From NCBI GenBank assembly GCA_030686115.1, contig CP131612.1:62001-126000 (forward strand): a stretch of DNA of 64,000 nt, given 5' to 3'. This document shows, piece after piece, positions 47,501 through 56,435 of this stretch (its first letter is position 1; each line of letters starts with the position of its first letter). This DNA comes from Psychrobacter cibarius (GTDB lineage Bacteria; Pseudomonadota; Gammaproteobacteria; Pseudomonadales; Moraxellaceae). A program made the position numbers and the translations under genes. The notes below the pieces were generated by a model. It saw only the letters and a program-made list of their open reading frames with translations. It did no database searches and was not told where the DNA came from.

Positions 47501-48613
47501 ATGAAAGCGACTCTCAAAAGTTTACGTGAAACCAAAGCCAACCCTGCGGTTAGTATCTTTGTTAAGACTCATCGCGAGCATCCTGCTAATGATCAAGATC
47601 CCATTGCCCTGAAGAACCAATTAAAAGTGGCTGAAGAACGCTTAACCAACGAATACGATAAGCGCACAGCGACTACAATACTTGATAAGATTCATGATAA
47701 GACCAAAGAGCTAAATCACAACTTAAATCTTGATACCTTAGCTATTTTTGCCAGTACCGACGATGTGCAAGTTATCCGTATGCCGATTGACACCACGGAG
47801 CGTGTGGTGATTTCACATCGTTTTGCGACTCGAGATTTGGTGCGTGATATGGCAAGTGCGGTGCACTATTACACCTTGGTGCTCACTCGTGATAATGCTC
47901 GCTTGATTGAAGCGTCTAATGATCGTGTGGTGAGAGAGTTCGATAAGGACGATGACTTACAAAAAAACATGGATAATATTCCATTTCCTATTGAAAACAA
48001 TGGTCTATATACGACAGGCGACGGTGGCTCAGATCGCTCATCTAATAATGAAAGCAGCTATCTAAAAGAGTTTTTTAATCAGGTGGATAAAAGTGTCCAA
48101 GAGCTGTGGGGTGAGCATAAAATGCCTTTGGTTGTCGTTGGCGATGCTAAAAATATCGGCTACTATAAAGAAGTTTGTGATCGTCCAGACAACATCATTG
48201 CCACAGTGTCAAATGCGACCAATCTAGAAGATGGTAGTGCTCAGCATATTATCAATAGTGTGCAAGAGGCGGTGGAAGGCTATCGTACATCACTGCATCA
48301 AGCAGCCATGGGTGAGATTGATAAAGCACGCGGTGCTAATATGTTGCAAACAGATCTACAAGAAGTCTACCGCAGTGCCTTCCAAGGTGCAGGCGAGACA
48401 CTTTATGTCCGTCGTGGTTATATACAATCGGCTAAAATTGATGAAAAGGCACAGACTTTGAGTCCTGCAGATGATGCGGCTTCAGAAGGTGTCACCGATG
48501 ATGCCATTGGCGAAATCATTGAGCATGTCATTCATAATGGTGGCGAAGCAGTATTTATGCCACAAGATATTATGGGTGAAGATCAACCAATTGCTTTGGT
48601 GACACGCTATTAG
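47501..48613 (+). CDS. Balon-like ribosome hibernation factor (bacterial aeRF1-family protein)
   Basis: A 370-residue protein I recognise as the AOC03_06830/Balon family. Balon is a distant homologue of archaeal/eukaryotic RF1 and Pelota found on dormant ribosomes of cold-shocked Psychrobacter urativorans, where it occupies the A site with EF-Tu (recalled, not looked up). Seen here: an N-terminal domain (~1-110), a middle segment VHYYTLVLTRDNARLIEASNDRVVREF, a poorly conserved Gly/Ser-rich loop (GDGGSDRSSNNESS) where release factors have other elements, and a C-terminal eRF1-like end EAVFMPQDIMGEDQPIALVTRY. No GGQ motif, so no peptide release is expected. AAGGAGC precedes the ATG; the gene is monocistronic with its own terminator. 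Confidence 0.78.
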   Translation: MKATLKSLRETKANPAVSIFVKTHREHPANDQDPIALKNQLKVAEERLTNEYDKRTATTILDKIHDKTKELNHNLNLDTLAIFASTDDVQVIRMPIDTTERVVISHRFATRDLVRDMASAVHYYTLVLTRDNARLIEASNDRVVREFDKDDDLQKNMDNIPFPIENNGLYTTGDGGSDRSSNNESSYLKEFFNQVDKSVQELWGEHKMPLVVVGDAKNIGYYKEVCDRPDNIIATVSNATNLEDGSAQHIINSVQEAVEGYRTSLHQAAMGEIDKARGANMLQTDLQEVYRSAFQGAGETLYVRRGYIQSAKIDEKAQTLSPADDAASEGVTDDAIGEIIEHVIHNGGEAVFMPQDIMGEDQPIALVTRY

Positions 48614-48683
48614 TTGATAGATAGTGCCTATTGATGACAATCCTTTGCGAATTCGCCATTGATAGAAGATAGGTATAATATGG

Positions 48684-48717
48684 GAGCATTGGTTCGATAA
48701 GAATCAATGCTCTTTTT
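48684..48717 (+). terminator. Terminator after the Balon-like gene
   Basis: A 12-bp stem: GAGCATTG (48684-48691) with CAATGCTC (48705-48712), continued by GTTC/GAAT to a GATAA loop, followed by TTTTT. Confidence 0.85.
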
Positions 48718-48777
48718 ACATTGATGATATATTAAGCCTTTATCTAAAAATTATACTTGATTGCTTTAGGTTGTTAA

Positions 48778-49530
48778 ATGATGCGAAATAACATACCAAA
48801 TACTCTCATGCTATTTAGCGTCACAGCAATGATAGCCTTTAGCTCCAGTCTCAGTATGGCAGAGACAGATGTGAATAATATATCTGTGAGCCATTTATCA
48901 TGGGGTCAATTGCCGCCTTCTATTCAAAACTATTATCAAATAGACTCTAAAAAAAATAAAATGAGGCTAAAGACCAAAGATATTGTTGCTATTCGTTCTT
49001 GGATTGGCACAGTAGGAGAACAGTATTTGGTTCAATTACAGCGTTTCAATTCAACCAATAGCCCTGACGAGCCAGCAGGAGAGGTCTTCACGCATTTATA
49101 TGTTATAGATGAACAAGAGGCTTTACGTGTATGGCAAATATATGATTATGTACCCTGCGATGGGTTAGATGTAATCGCAGAATTCGCTAAAAACACCGCC
49201 GTAGTGACTGATATTAATAATAACGGTGTTATCGAAGTGAGTGTGCCTTATTATCTCGGTTGTCGTGGTGACGTAAGTTATGATGAGATGAAAGTAATCA
49301 TGTACGAAGGGCAGCAAAAATTTGCTGTACGTGGTAACTCTGCAATTTGTAACGCCAAGACAGACCAGCCAGTTGATGCTACTGGTTATTACGGTGGTGA
49401 CTACAAGATTGATGAAAAATTACTACAGCAATCAGCGCTATCAGCTACTCAAAAATCAGTATTTAGGCGTCACTTGCAATCAGTGTGGCGAGATAACCAA
49501 TGTTCCATTTATTTTAAGTATGATGACTAA
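48778..49530 (+). CDS. Secreted protein of unknown function
   Basis: A 250-residue protein with an N-terminal signal peptide (hydrophobic ~9-26, cleavage probably after SLSMA). The mature part is mixed alpha/beta with four cysteines (positions in VPCDGLD, YLGCRGDV, AICNAKT, DNQCSIYF), likely two periplasmic disulfides. The segment TDINNNGVIEVSVPYYLGC followed by MKVIMYEGQQKFAVRG recalls a family labelled M949_RS01915-type surface polysaccharide proteins, but I am not sure. Its 3' end overlaps the start of the next gene. Confidence 0.7.
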   Translation: MMRNNIPNTLMLFSVTAMIAFSSSLSMAETDVNNISVSHLSWGQLPPSIQNYYQIDSKKNKMRLKTKDIVAIRSWIGTVGEQYLVQLQRFNSTNSPDEPAGEVFTHLYVIDEQEALRVWQIYDYVPCDGLDVIAEFAKNTAVVTDINNNGVIEVSVPYYLGCRGDVSYDEMKVIMYEGQQKFAVRGNSAICNAKTDQPVDATGYYGGDYKIDEKLLQQSALSATQKSVFRRHLQSVWRDNQCSIYFKYDD

Positions 49531-50293
49531 TTCTATGACTACCACAACCTCTTTTGTGCTAACCAGCTATAACATTCATAAAGGCATGTCGCCGATGAAT
49601 CGCCAAGTTAAAATACAAGGTATCGCCCAAGCGCTCGATATTATTGGCTCCGATGTACTGTGTCTCCAAGAAGTGCAAGGTCAGAATCTTAAGCGCAATA
49701 TGCAGTACAACGAATACCCTGACCAATCGCAACATGAATGGTTTGGTGAGTATTTACAGCTGCAAAATAGCTATGGTAAAAATTCAGAGTATGAAAACGG
49801 TCATCATGGCAATGCGGTATTGAGCCGTTTTCCATTGGATCCTAAACATAACGTCAATATCACCGTTAATAAGCTTGAGCAGCGTGGCGTCTTGCACTGC
49901 GAAGTACAACCAGTTGGATGGGATGTACCAGTGGTTGTACTGTGTGCACACCTAAATTTGTTTGAGCGTGATCGCATCAAGCAATATGAAGCCATTGCCA
50001 ACTATGTTCGTAATGAGATTGCACCTGATCAACCACTGATTTTGGCAGGAGATTTTAATGATTGGAAAAAAATGTCTTGTGATAAGCTTGCTACTAGCTT
50101 GGGTATGACCGAAGCTTTCAAGCATTGTCATGGCAAACTGCTGCCAACTTTCCCAGCCAAGCTTCCTGTGCTTAGCTTAGATCGTATTTATGTGCGTAAT
50201 CTAAGAGTGAAAAATGCCTGGGTGCATACGGGCAAACCATGGTCGACACTGTCTGATCATCTGCCGCTCAGTGCGGAATTGGCACATTTATAA
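49520..50293 (+). CDS. Endonuclease/exonuclease/phosphatase-family protein
   Basis: A 257-residue EEP-fold metal-dependent phosphodiesterase or nuclease. Catalytic landmarks: Asn/His in LTSYNIHKGM, Glu in VLCLQEVQGQ, NAVLSRFPLD, HLNLFERDR, AGDFNDW with Asp/Asn, LDRIYVR and SDHLPLSAEL with the terminal His. Substrate (DNA, phospholipid head group or other) cannot be told. Possible ATGs at 49520, 49523 and 49535; the first two overlap the previous gene's stop, suggesting translational coupling. No strong ribosome-binding site is visible. Confidence 0.85.
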   Translation: MMTNSMTTTTSFVLTSYNIHKGMSPMNRQVKIQGIAQALDIIGSDVLCLQEVQGQNLKRNMQYNEYPDQSQHEWFGEYLQLQNSYGKNSEYENGHHGNAVLSRFPLDPKHNVNITVNKLEQRGVLHCEVQPVGWDVPVVVLCAHLNLFERDRIKQYEAIANYVRNEIAPDQPLILAGDFNDWKKMSCDKLATSLGMTEAFKHCHGKLLPTFPAKLPVLSLDRIYVRNLRVKNAWVHTGKPWSTLSDHLPLSAELAHL

Positions 50294-50380
50294 ATGATTA
50301 TTAGATAAGCTTAAGTTATTCACTAAAAATAAAATTGAATGCAAAAATAAAGCAATAGATACCTATAAGGATATATAACG

Positions 50381-51385
50381 ATGTCTACTCTTTCTCATAA
50401 CCCGCTACCAACGACCCAACATGCCGTACTCATACGTGAGTTTGGCGAACCTAAAGTGATGAGCTATCAAGAGGATGTGGCCATTCCTGTGTTAACAGAT
50501 AATCAGGTATTGGTCAAAGTTGCTTACGTGGGTATCAATCCTGTCGATTACAAAACGCGTCAAGGCAAAGGCTGGGGCGCTGATGCCATTCAAAAAGACA
50601 AGTTTGATAAAAATGAGCCTGCAATTTTGGGGTTTGATATGTCAGGCACTGTGGTCGATAGTCGTAGTGAGCAGTTTACTATCGGTACACAGGTCGCTGC
50701 CCTGACTTTTCATGGTGGCTGTTATGCAGAGTATGTAGCAGTCGATGCTGACATGCTGGCAAAAGTACCGGATTCTGTCACGTTACAGCAAGCAGGTGCG
50801 CTGCCTTGTATTGGACAGACGGCGATACAGTTTGTAGAGTTTGCAGATATTCAAAATGGTGAGCATGTGGTGATAAACGCGCCAGCAGGCGGCGTGGGTC
50901 ACTTGTTGATTCAGCTGCTCATGGATAAAGTGGCTAAAAACAATATCAAGGTGACCGTCATTTGCTCACCAGAAAAATATGCCAAGCTTGATGAAATAAT
51001 AGATACCAATCAGCTTACAGGTTGGATTGATTATACCAAAGACGATGAATTCCCTGAGTTACAGGCAGATGTGCTACTGGATTTGGTCGGTAATGAAGCA
51101 GGCGTGCGAGCGCTTAGCGTGCTCAAATCTGGTGGTCGCGTCAATGTATTACCAACGATTTGGGTGGATAAACTCAAAGAGGCGGGTAGCCAGAAGCAGT
51201 TAAAGGTAGCGGGTTATAAGGCGCAGCGTAGTGGTGAAGATATGGCGCGAGTTTTACAGCTCGTTGCTGATGGCAAGCTAACGCTACGTATTCAGCAAAC
51301 CTATCCATTGTCTGAAGTGGTCGCGGCTCATCATGAGCTGCAAAAAGGTGCTGCTTTTGGCAAGATCGTTTTAAAAGTGAGCTAG
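50381..51385 (+). CDS. Zinc-independent MDR-family NADP-dependent oxidoreductase
   Basis: A 334-residue quinone oxidoreductase-like member of the medium-chain dehydrogenase/reductase family. GroES-like N-terminal domain with VKVAYVGINPVDYKTRQGKG and AILGFDMSGTVVD; nucleotide-binding domain with HVVINAPAGGVGHLLIQ and VLLDLVGNEAGV; end HHELQKGAAFGKIVLKV. The zinc-ligand pattern of classic alcohol dehydrogenases is absent. The TAG stop straddles the left junction of a MITE-like element: TA belongs to the target duplication and G is the first element base. Confidence 0.88.
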   Translation: MSTLSHNPLPTTQHAVLIREFGEPKVMSYQEDVAIPVLTDNQVLVKVAYVGINPVDYKTRQGKGWGADAIQKDKFDKNEPAILGFDMSGTVVDSRSEQFTIGTQVAALTFHGGCYAEYVAVDADMLAKVPDSVTLQQAGALPCIGQTAIQFVEFADIQNGEHVVINAPAGGVGHLLIQLLMDKVAKNNIKVTVICSPEKYAKLDEIIDTNQLTGWIDYTKDDEFPELQADVLLDLVGNEAGVRALSVLKSGGRVNVLPTIWVDKLKEAGSQKQLKVAGYKAQRSGEDMARVLQLVADGKLTLRIQQTYPLSEVVAAHHELQKGAAFGKIVLKVS

Positions 51386-51552
51386 GGCATGTCCTCAATC
51401 TGAAGGCATGCGACTAAACGGGCTAAAAGTGGTTAAATCTTTCTAGACTGCATCAAATAGCTGGTTAATATCCCGATATCAATCAGCTATTTTCCTTGTT
51501 TGGCTACCGTTTATCTCATTTTTATCACCATTTTCAAAACGAGGACGCGCTC
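51385..51552. mobile_element. MITE-like element, copy B
   Basis: A 168-bp non-coding element. Left end GGGCATGTCCTC; right end on the other strand GAGCGCGTCCTC; flanking TA on both sides (51383-51384 and 51553-51554). It aligns along most of its length with copy A at 28977-29147 (for example CAAATAGCT, CTTGTTT, TTTATCTCATTTTTATCA). It lies between an oxidoreductase gene and the convergent alkB-like gene. No transposase is encoded. Confidence 0.75.
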
Positions 51553-51576
51553 TAGCTTATATTAAGTTGCATTAAT

Positions 51577-52212
51577 TTAATGCGATAGCACTTTTCGAAA
51601 CGTGAGGCTGATGCGCCCTGATGCGACAGTTTTGGTTTTTGTAATGGTGTGCTTCCAAAAATCCTGCGTATCGCCATGCATAACGATAAGCTGACCGGAC
51701 TCAAGATATAGCTCAACTTTGACGGGCTTGTTCTCTTGTCTAATAGTTTTATGCTTAAAAACAAATTTTCGCCTAGCACCGAGCGATAAAGAAGCGATGA
51801 TCGGCTGCGCGCCCAGCTCTTTTTCATCATCGGCATGATAACCCATGCCATCAGCACCAGAGGGATAGTGGTTAAGTAAGCAAGAATTAAAATCAACGTT
51901 GATTCCACTGCTTGATAACTGCTGCTCAATATGTCGTTTTACGTGCAACATCTGCTTTGACCATGGAATGGCTCGACGCGTCTGTCCAGAGTAATAATAA
52001 CTGACATCGTGGTCACCCATCCAGACGATTTGGCGAGTGGTAACATGTGTTTTACCAAACAACGTCACGATGTCAGACTGCCAAGGTAGCTCATTTAGTA
52101 AATTCTCATACAGAGCGTTAGCCTCATTGATAACTACCCCTAAGTCATTGACCTGACCATCGTAAGGCAATAGGTTATCAGTCGGTTTAGGGGCAAAGAG
52201 GTCAGTCATCAC
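51577..52212 (-). CDS. AlkB-like 2-oxoglutarate/Fe(II) dioxygenase
   Basis: A 211-residue AlkB-family protein. The iron ligands are visible as HxD in GMGYHADDEKELG and His in DFWKHTITK, with 2-oxoglutarate-binding arginines in GRISLTFRKV; NHYPSGADGMGYH and ASLSLGARRKFVFKH are family-typical. The layout resembles human ALKBH2/3-type and bacterial group 2B repair enzymes that demethylate alkylated DNA bases. It lies 14 bp downstream of an alpha/beta-hydrolase gene, on the same strand. Confidence 0.9.
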   Translation of the reverse strand: MMTDLFAPKPTDNLLPYDGQVNDLGVVINEANALYENLLNELPWQSDIVTLFGKTHVTTRQIVWMGDHDVSYYYSGQTRRAIPWSKQMLHVKRHIEQQLSSSGINVDFNSCLLNHYPSGADGMGYHADDEKELGAQPIIASLSLGARRKFVFKHKTIRQENKPVKVELYLESGQLIVMHGDTQDFWKHTITKTKTVASGRISLTFRKVLSH

Positions 52213-52226
52213 TTAGACAGCTCAGC

Positions 52227-53117
52227 TTATTTATAACTATGATAATGCTCATTGATAACTTGAGCACATAATTCAGGTGCTTCCATCGGCAGTAGATGAC
52301 CGTAATCTAACAAAGATATGATGCTGTCATCAGGGACGAATTTTTGCCATTGTTGTCGCACTTTATGGTTAATAAACAACGTCGGCTTGCCAGTGATAAG
52401 CGTATAAGGACAGCTTAATTGCTTGAGGGCGGTATCGATATGCGGCGCGCCAAAATAGTTGGCGAGCTCTTGTTCAGGCGCAAATATCAGCGTGTAACAG
52501 CCATTGGTATCTTTGGATAAACTTTGCTCTGCAAATACCCGCAAATGCGCATCACTCATGCGCCTATAAGCACGTTGAGCGCGTAAGTTCTCATAATAAT
52601 CATCGATGCTTGCCCAAGTAGATTGTTTGGTGAGAGTGCTTTTAAACGGTTCGCGACTGAGTAGAAGCTTACGCGGCAATAGATTATAGAGTCGGGCTTG
52701 TGGTTTGGTAAACGTCACAGGCTCTATTAAATATAGCTGTGAAAACAGATCTGGGCGCTGGGCTGCAGCGATGGCAGTGGCAGTGGCTCCTTGCGAATGA
52801 CCAATACCAACGATGGGTTTGTCTTGCGTTTTTTCTAAAAATTCAATAAGTATCTCAGCATCCTGCTCGCGCATAAGACGACGGCGCTGCGGCTTGTCAT
52901 ACCAATAGCCACGAAGCGCAAGCGAGCTGATTTTGAAGTCAGTTGCCAGCGCACTTAATAAGGGACTATAAGTACCAACGGTAAAACTATTGCCACCATA
53001 AAAGTGTGCTGGTACGCGAGAGGCAGTACTTGACTGTATCGATGGCGTAAGCTGGCTAAGGTTATAGTAGCGCGCTTGTTTTCCACTAATATTAATATTT
53101 TTTGCAAATGCTTTCAT
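52227..53117 (-). CDS. Alpha/beta-hydrolase family protein
   Basis: A 296-residue hydrolase. The nucleophile elbow is GIGHSQGATAT (G-x-S-x-G) and a late His is in LDYGHLLPMEAPELC; the opening HFYGGNSFTVGTYSPLL provides the oxyanion region. A cap segment lies roughly in residues 130-220. Substrate unknown. I chose the ATG at 53117 because a strong AAGGAGGT lies nine bases upstream; an ATG at 53126 abuts that motif. It lies between the ABC exporter and alkB-like genes, likely one operon. Confidence 0.85.
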   Translation of the reverse strand: MKAFAKNINISGKQARYYNLSQLTPSIQSSTASRVPAHFYGGNSFTVGTYSPLLSALATDFKISSLALRGYWYDKPQRRRLMREQDAEILIEFLEKTQDKPIVGIGHSQGATATAIAAAQRPDLFSQLYLIEPVTFTKPQARLYNLLPRKLLLSREPFKSTLTKQSTWASIDDYYENLRAQRAYRRMSDAHLRVFAEQSLSKDTNGCYTLIFAPEQELANYFGAPHIDTALKQLSCPYTLITGKPTLFINHKVRQQWQKFVPDDSIISLLDYGHLLPMEAPELCAQVINEHYHSYK

Positions 53118-53168
53118 AATGTACACACCTCCTTGTGTCTGATTTTCAATGAAAATTAATGATTGTAC

Positions 53169-55076
53169 TTAGCTGTCTTCGCCTAAAAATCCGCCACTTT
53201 GACGGTGCCACAAGCGAGCATAAACACCGTATAGATTTAATAATTCATCATGGCTGCCTTGTTCGATAATTTTACCTTTATCCATGACCACCAATCGATC
53301 AAGTGCGGCAATGGTAGAGAGACGATGGGCAATCGCAATAACCGTTTTACCTGTCATGATGTCATTCAGGCTTTCGGTAATGGCAAATTCAATCTCAGAG
53401 TCAAGGGCGCTGGTCGCTTCGTCCAATAGTAAGATGGGCGCATTTTTTAGCATAACACGTGAGATGGCGATACGCTGACGTTGACCGCCAGAGAGTTTGA
53501 CGCCGCGCTCACCGACTTGGGTATCAAGCCCTGTATTGCCTTTATCATCATATAAGTCTTTGATAAAGTCCCATGCTTGCGCTTGCTTGGCAGCCGTAAT
53601 AATTTCTTCATCGGTTGCGTCAGGACGACCGTAAGCGATATTTTCACGTACTGTCCGATGTAGCAAAGACGTATCTTGCGTCACCATACCTATCTGCTGG
53701 CGCAAGGACTCTTGGGTGACTTCATCAATTGCTTGTCCATCGATTAGGATTTTACCGCTATCAACATCAAAGAAGCGTAACAATAAATTAACCAAGGTAG
53801 ATTTGCCAGCACCTGAGCGCCCAACCAAGCCTATCTTTTCGCCAGGTTTAATGTCCAAATAAAAGTTATCGAGTAGTTTAGTCTTCGTAGTAGGCGTTGC
53901 TGATGTTTTCACTGTATCTAAGCTATCGCCTTCGATCGCATCGCTATCATTCTCATAACTAAAATCAACATGATCGAAAACGATACGACCTTCGGTGACT
54001 TTCAAAGCGGGTGCATTGGGCTTATCAATGATTTTTTGCGGCGCTGATAAGGTACGCATGCCATCTTGTACGGTTCCGATACTTTCAAATAGGCTGGCAG
54101 TTTGCCACATGATCCAACGAGTCAAACCGTTCAAACGTAGTGCCATGGCTGTCGCGGCAGCAATCGCACCGACACCGACCGCGCCTTGTTGCCATAAATA
54201 TAAGCCAATAGCCGCAGTGCCACTAACCAAAATCACACTGATTAGATGGGTTGATACTTCTAAATAACTGACCCAGCGCATCTGTGCATGGACGGTACCT
54301 AAAAATTGCCCCATGGCGTTTTTGGCATAACTCAGCTCACGGCGTGAATGGCTAAACAGTTTGACGGTCATGATATTGGCATAAGCATCGGTAATGCGGC
54401 CAGTCATTAAAGCACGGGCATCTGCTTGCACAATGGCAGTTTGTTTGAGCTTAGGGATAAAGTACCAAATGGTCAGCGCAACCAAGACCAGCCAAACGAT
54501 AAACGGGATTAATAATAGGCTGTCCAGATTAAATAAAATGACACCTGACGTAATAAAATAAACGGTGACATACATAAACATGTCGGTGACGGTCATGACT
54601 GTATCACGTACGGCCAGTGCGGTTTGCATTACTTTGGCTGAGACACGTCCAGAAAATTCATCTTGATAAAACTGCATCGATTGCCCAAGCATCCGCTGGT
54701 GAAAGCGCCAGCGCATTTGCATAGGAAAGACGCCTTGCAAGGTCTGAAAATGGATGAATGATGACAATGCAATCCATAGCGGACTCACGATCATGACAGC
54801 TAGCATGAGCAGTAGCATATCGCCTTTTTCTAACCACAGATTCTGAGGTGTATAGACGCCTAGCCAGTCAACGATATTCCCAATCCAAGCAAATAGCATC
54901 GCTTCATAGATGCCAATGCCCGCAGACAAAATCATAAATATCAATAGCCAGCCACGTAAACCGTTGGTACACGCCCACAAGAACTTTAGCATGCCATCAC
55001 GGGGTGAAGGTAGCGGCATAGGGGTTTCAGGAAAGGCAGGGAGGCGAGTTTCAAAAAATCGAAATAGAGCATTCAT
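53169..55076 (-). CDS. ABC exporter (fused membrane and ATPase domains)
   Basis: A 635-residue half-transporter with six predicted transmembrane helices (~25-340) and a nucleotide-binding domain: Walker A VGRSGAGKSTLVNLL, Q-loop GMVTQDTSLLHRTV, signature VKLSGGQRQRIAIS, Walker B ILLLDEATSALDS and H-loop IAIAHRLST. It would function as a homodimer or heterodimer. The substrate is not identifiable; the pattern resembles MsbA/ATM-type multidrug exporters. A ~20-residue acidic insert (DSDAIEGDSLDTVKTSATP) precedes Walker A. Confidence 0.9.
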   Translation of the reverse strand: MNALFRFFETRLPAFPETPMPLPSPRDGMLKFLWACTNGLRGWLLIFMILSAGIGIYEAMLFAWIGNIVDWLGVYTPQNLWLEKGDMLLLMLAVMIVSPLWIALSSFIHFQTLQGVFPMQMRWRFHQRMLGQSMQFYQDEFSGRVSAKVMQTALAVRDTVMTVTDMFMYVTVYFITSGVILFNLDSLLLIPFIVWLVLVALTIWYFIPKLKQTAIVQADARALMTGRITDAYANIMTVKLFSHSRRELSYAKNAMGQFLGTVHAQMRWVSYLEVSTHLISVILVSGTAAIGLYLWQQGAVGVGAIAAATAMALRLNGLTRWIMWQTASLFESIGTVQDGMRTLSAPQKIIDKPNAPALKVTEGRIVFDHVDFSYENDSDAIEGDSLDTVKTSATPTTKTKLLDNFYLDIKPGEKIGLVGRSGAGKSTLVNLLLRFFDVDSGKILIDGQAIDEVTQESLRQQIGMVTQDTSLLHRTVRENIAYGRPDATDEEIITAAKQAQAWDFIKDLYDDKGNTGLDTQVGERGVKLSGGQRQRIAISRVMLKNAPILLLDEATSALDSEIEFAITESLNDIMTGKTVIAIAHRLSTIAALDRLVVMDKGKIIEQGSHDELLNLYGVYARLWHRQSGGFLGEDS

Positions 55077-55394
55077 AGGCAGTCATAAAACATCAATAGC
55101 AGTACGCCAAAATCAACGACATTACTCGTTATTTTGAATCTTTACTTTTGTTATTAGGATTGAGTGCTATTTTAGCAAACTTCCCAATCAGACCTGCATG
55201 CTAATTGTAAATTGACCGCTAAAGAGCCACTTATTACCAGTCGAATAAAAGCCAATAAATAGATTGCTGTGTAAGAAATACTTTGTTACATTCTATGGCT
55301 TTATCCTAATTGGCGGTTCGCGCTTTATCTTCAGTATATGAATGATGAGCGAATAATGTCCCCATAAAGCGGCAGTTTAACAAGGTAATAGCTC
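55077..55394. other. Divergent promoter region
   Basis: 318 bp between the ABC exporter (-) and the EamA gene (+). No ORF, repeat or clear promoter motif was identified. Confidence 0.45.
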
Positions 55395-56243
55395 ATGATA
55401 TATTTGACGATTGCGGTGCTTTGTAGTGTCGCCGTTTCAGTATTGCTAAAAGTGTTACGACAGAAAAATATAGACATACGCCAGACCATCGTCTCAGGCT
55501 ATCCGGTGGCTTTTCTGCTGACGTGGTTTTTATTGAAGCCAGACGTCAGTGGCATGAATGCACTTGGCGTTGCATGGGGCATTATTATCGCGCTTGGTAT
55601 CCTGCTTCCCGCCGTGTTTATTATCCTTGGAAGGGCGATTGAATCTGTGGGAATGGTAGCAACCGATGCGGCTCAGCGGCTATCGTTGATTATTCCTATC
55701 GTCGCGGCTTTTTTATTGTTTGGTGAAGTACTGACCAGCACGCGAATATTTGGGCTGTTATTAGGCTTTCTAGCACTCGGAGCGTTGATTTATCGTCCAC
55801 AGCAGGGTCAGATTAGCAGACAAGCGAAGCATACACCGCTATGGTTGTTTGGCGTCTGGGCAGGCTATGGCATCATTGATATCTTGTTCAAGCAAGTTGC
55901 CAAGCAGGGCACTGCTTTTCCTCTTACATTATTTGTCAGTTTTGGTTTAGCAGGATTATTGCTGTTTATTTATTTGCTGATTACGCGGGTGCGCTGGCAA
56001 AGGAATGCGCTGATCGCAGGATTGTTATTAGGTGCGCTCAATATAGGCAATATTTATGCTTATGTACGTGCGCATCAATTAATGTCCGAGTCGCCTAGCA
56101 TCGTCTTTACCGGTATGAATGTCGGTGTCATTGCAGTGGCAACTTTGATAGGGGTCGGTGTGTTTAAAGAGTCGCTTAACCGTATTAATGTATTGGGTTT
56201 ATTATTAGCCATTTGCTGTGTGGCAGTGCTGTTTTTAGCATAA
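55395..56243 (+). CDS. EamA/DMT-family transporter
   Basis: A 282-residue polytopic membrane protein with about nine or ten hydrophobic helices arranged as two EamA repeats (first ending RIFGLLLGFLALGALIY, second ending RINVLGLLLAICCVAVLFLA). It resembles drug/metabolite transporters; substrate unknown. It is a single gene between the ABC exporter region and the aldolase gene. Confidence 0.82.
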   Translation: MIYLTIAVLCSVAVSVLLKVLRQKNIDIRQTIVSGYPVAFLLTWFLLKPDVSGMNALGVAWGIIIALGILLPAVFIILGRAIESVGMVATDAAQRLSLIIPIVAAFLLFGEVLTSTRIFGLLLGFLALGALIYRPQQGQISRQAKHTPLWLFGVWAGYGIIDILFKQVAKQGTAFPLTLFVSFGLAGLLLFIYLLITRVRWQRNALIAGLLLGALNIGNIYAYVRAHQLMSESPSIVFTGMNVGVIAVATLIGVGVFKESLNRINVLGLLLAICCVAVLFLA

Positions 56244-56435
56244 ACGTTTAGCCTAGTGAGTTCGCTCATAGGATAGGTGATAATTATTTTATCAACGCGT
56301 TAACTTATCAGATATAGGCACAAAGAGCGTCCTATGATAAGGTTGTCTACAAACAGTAAGGCTGATATAAGCTAATAAAAAGCGATTTACTTTGTGACAC
56401 TTGACCTCAACAAATAACAATAGGACTCACTCTCA

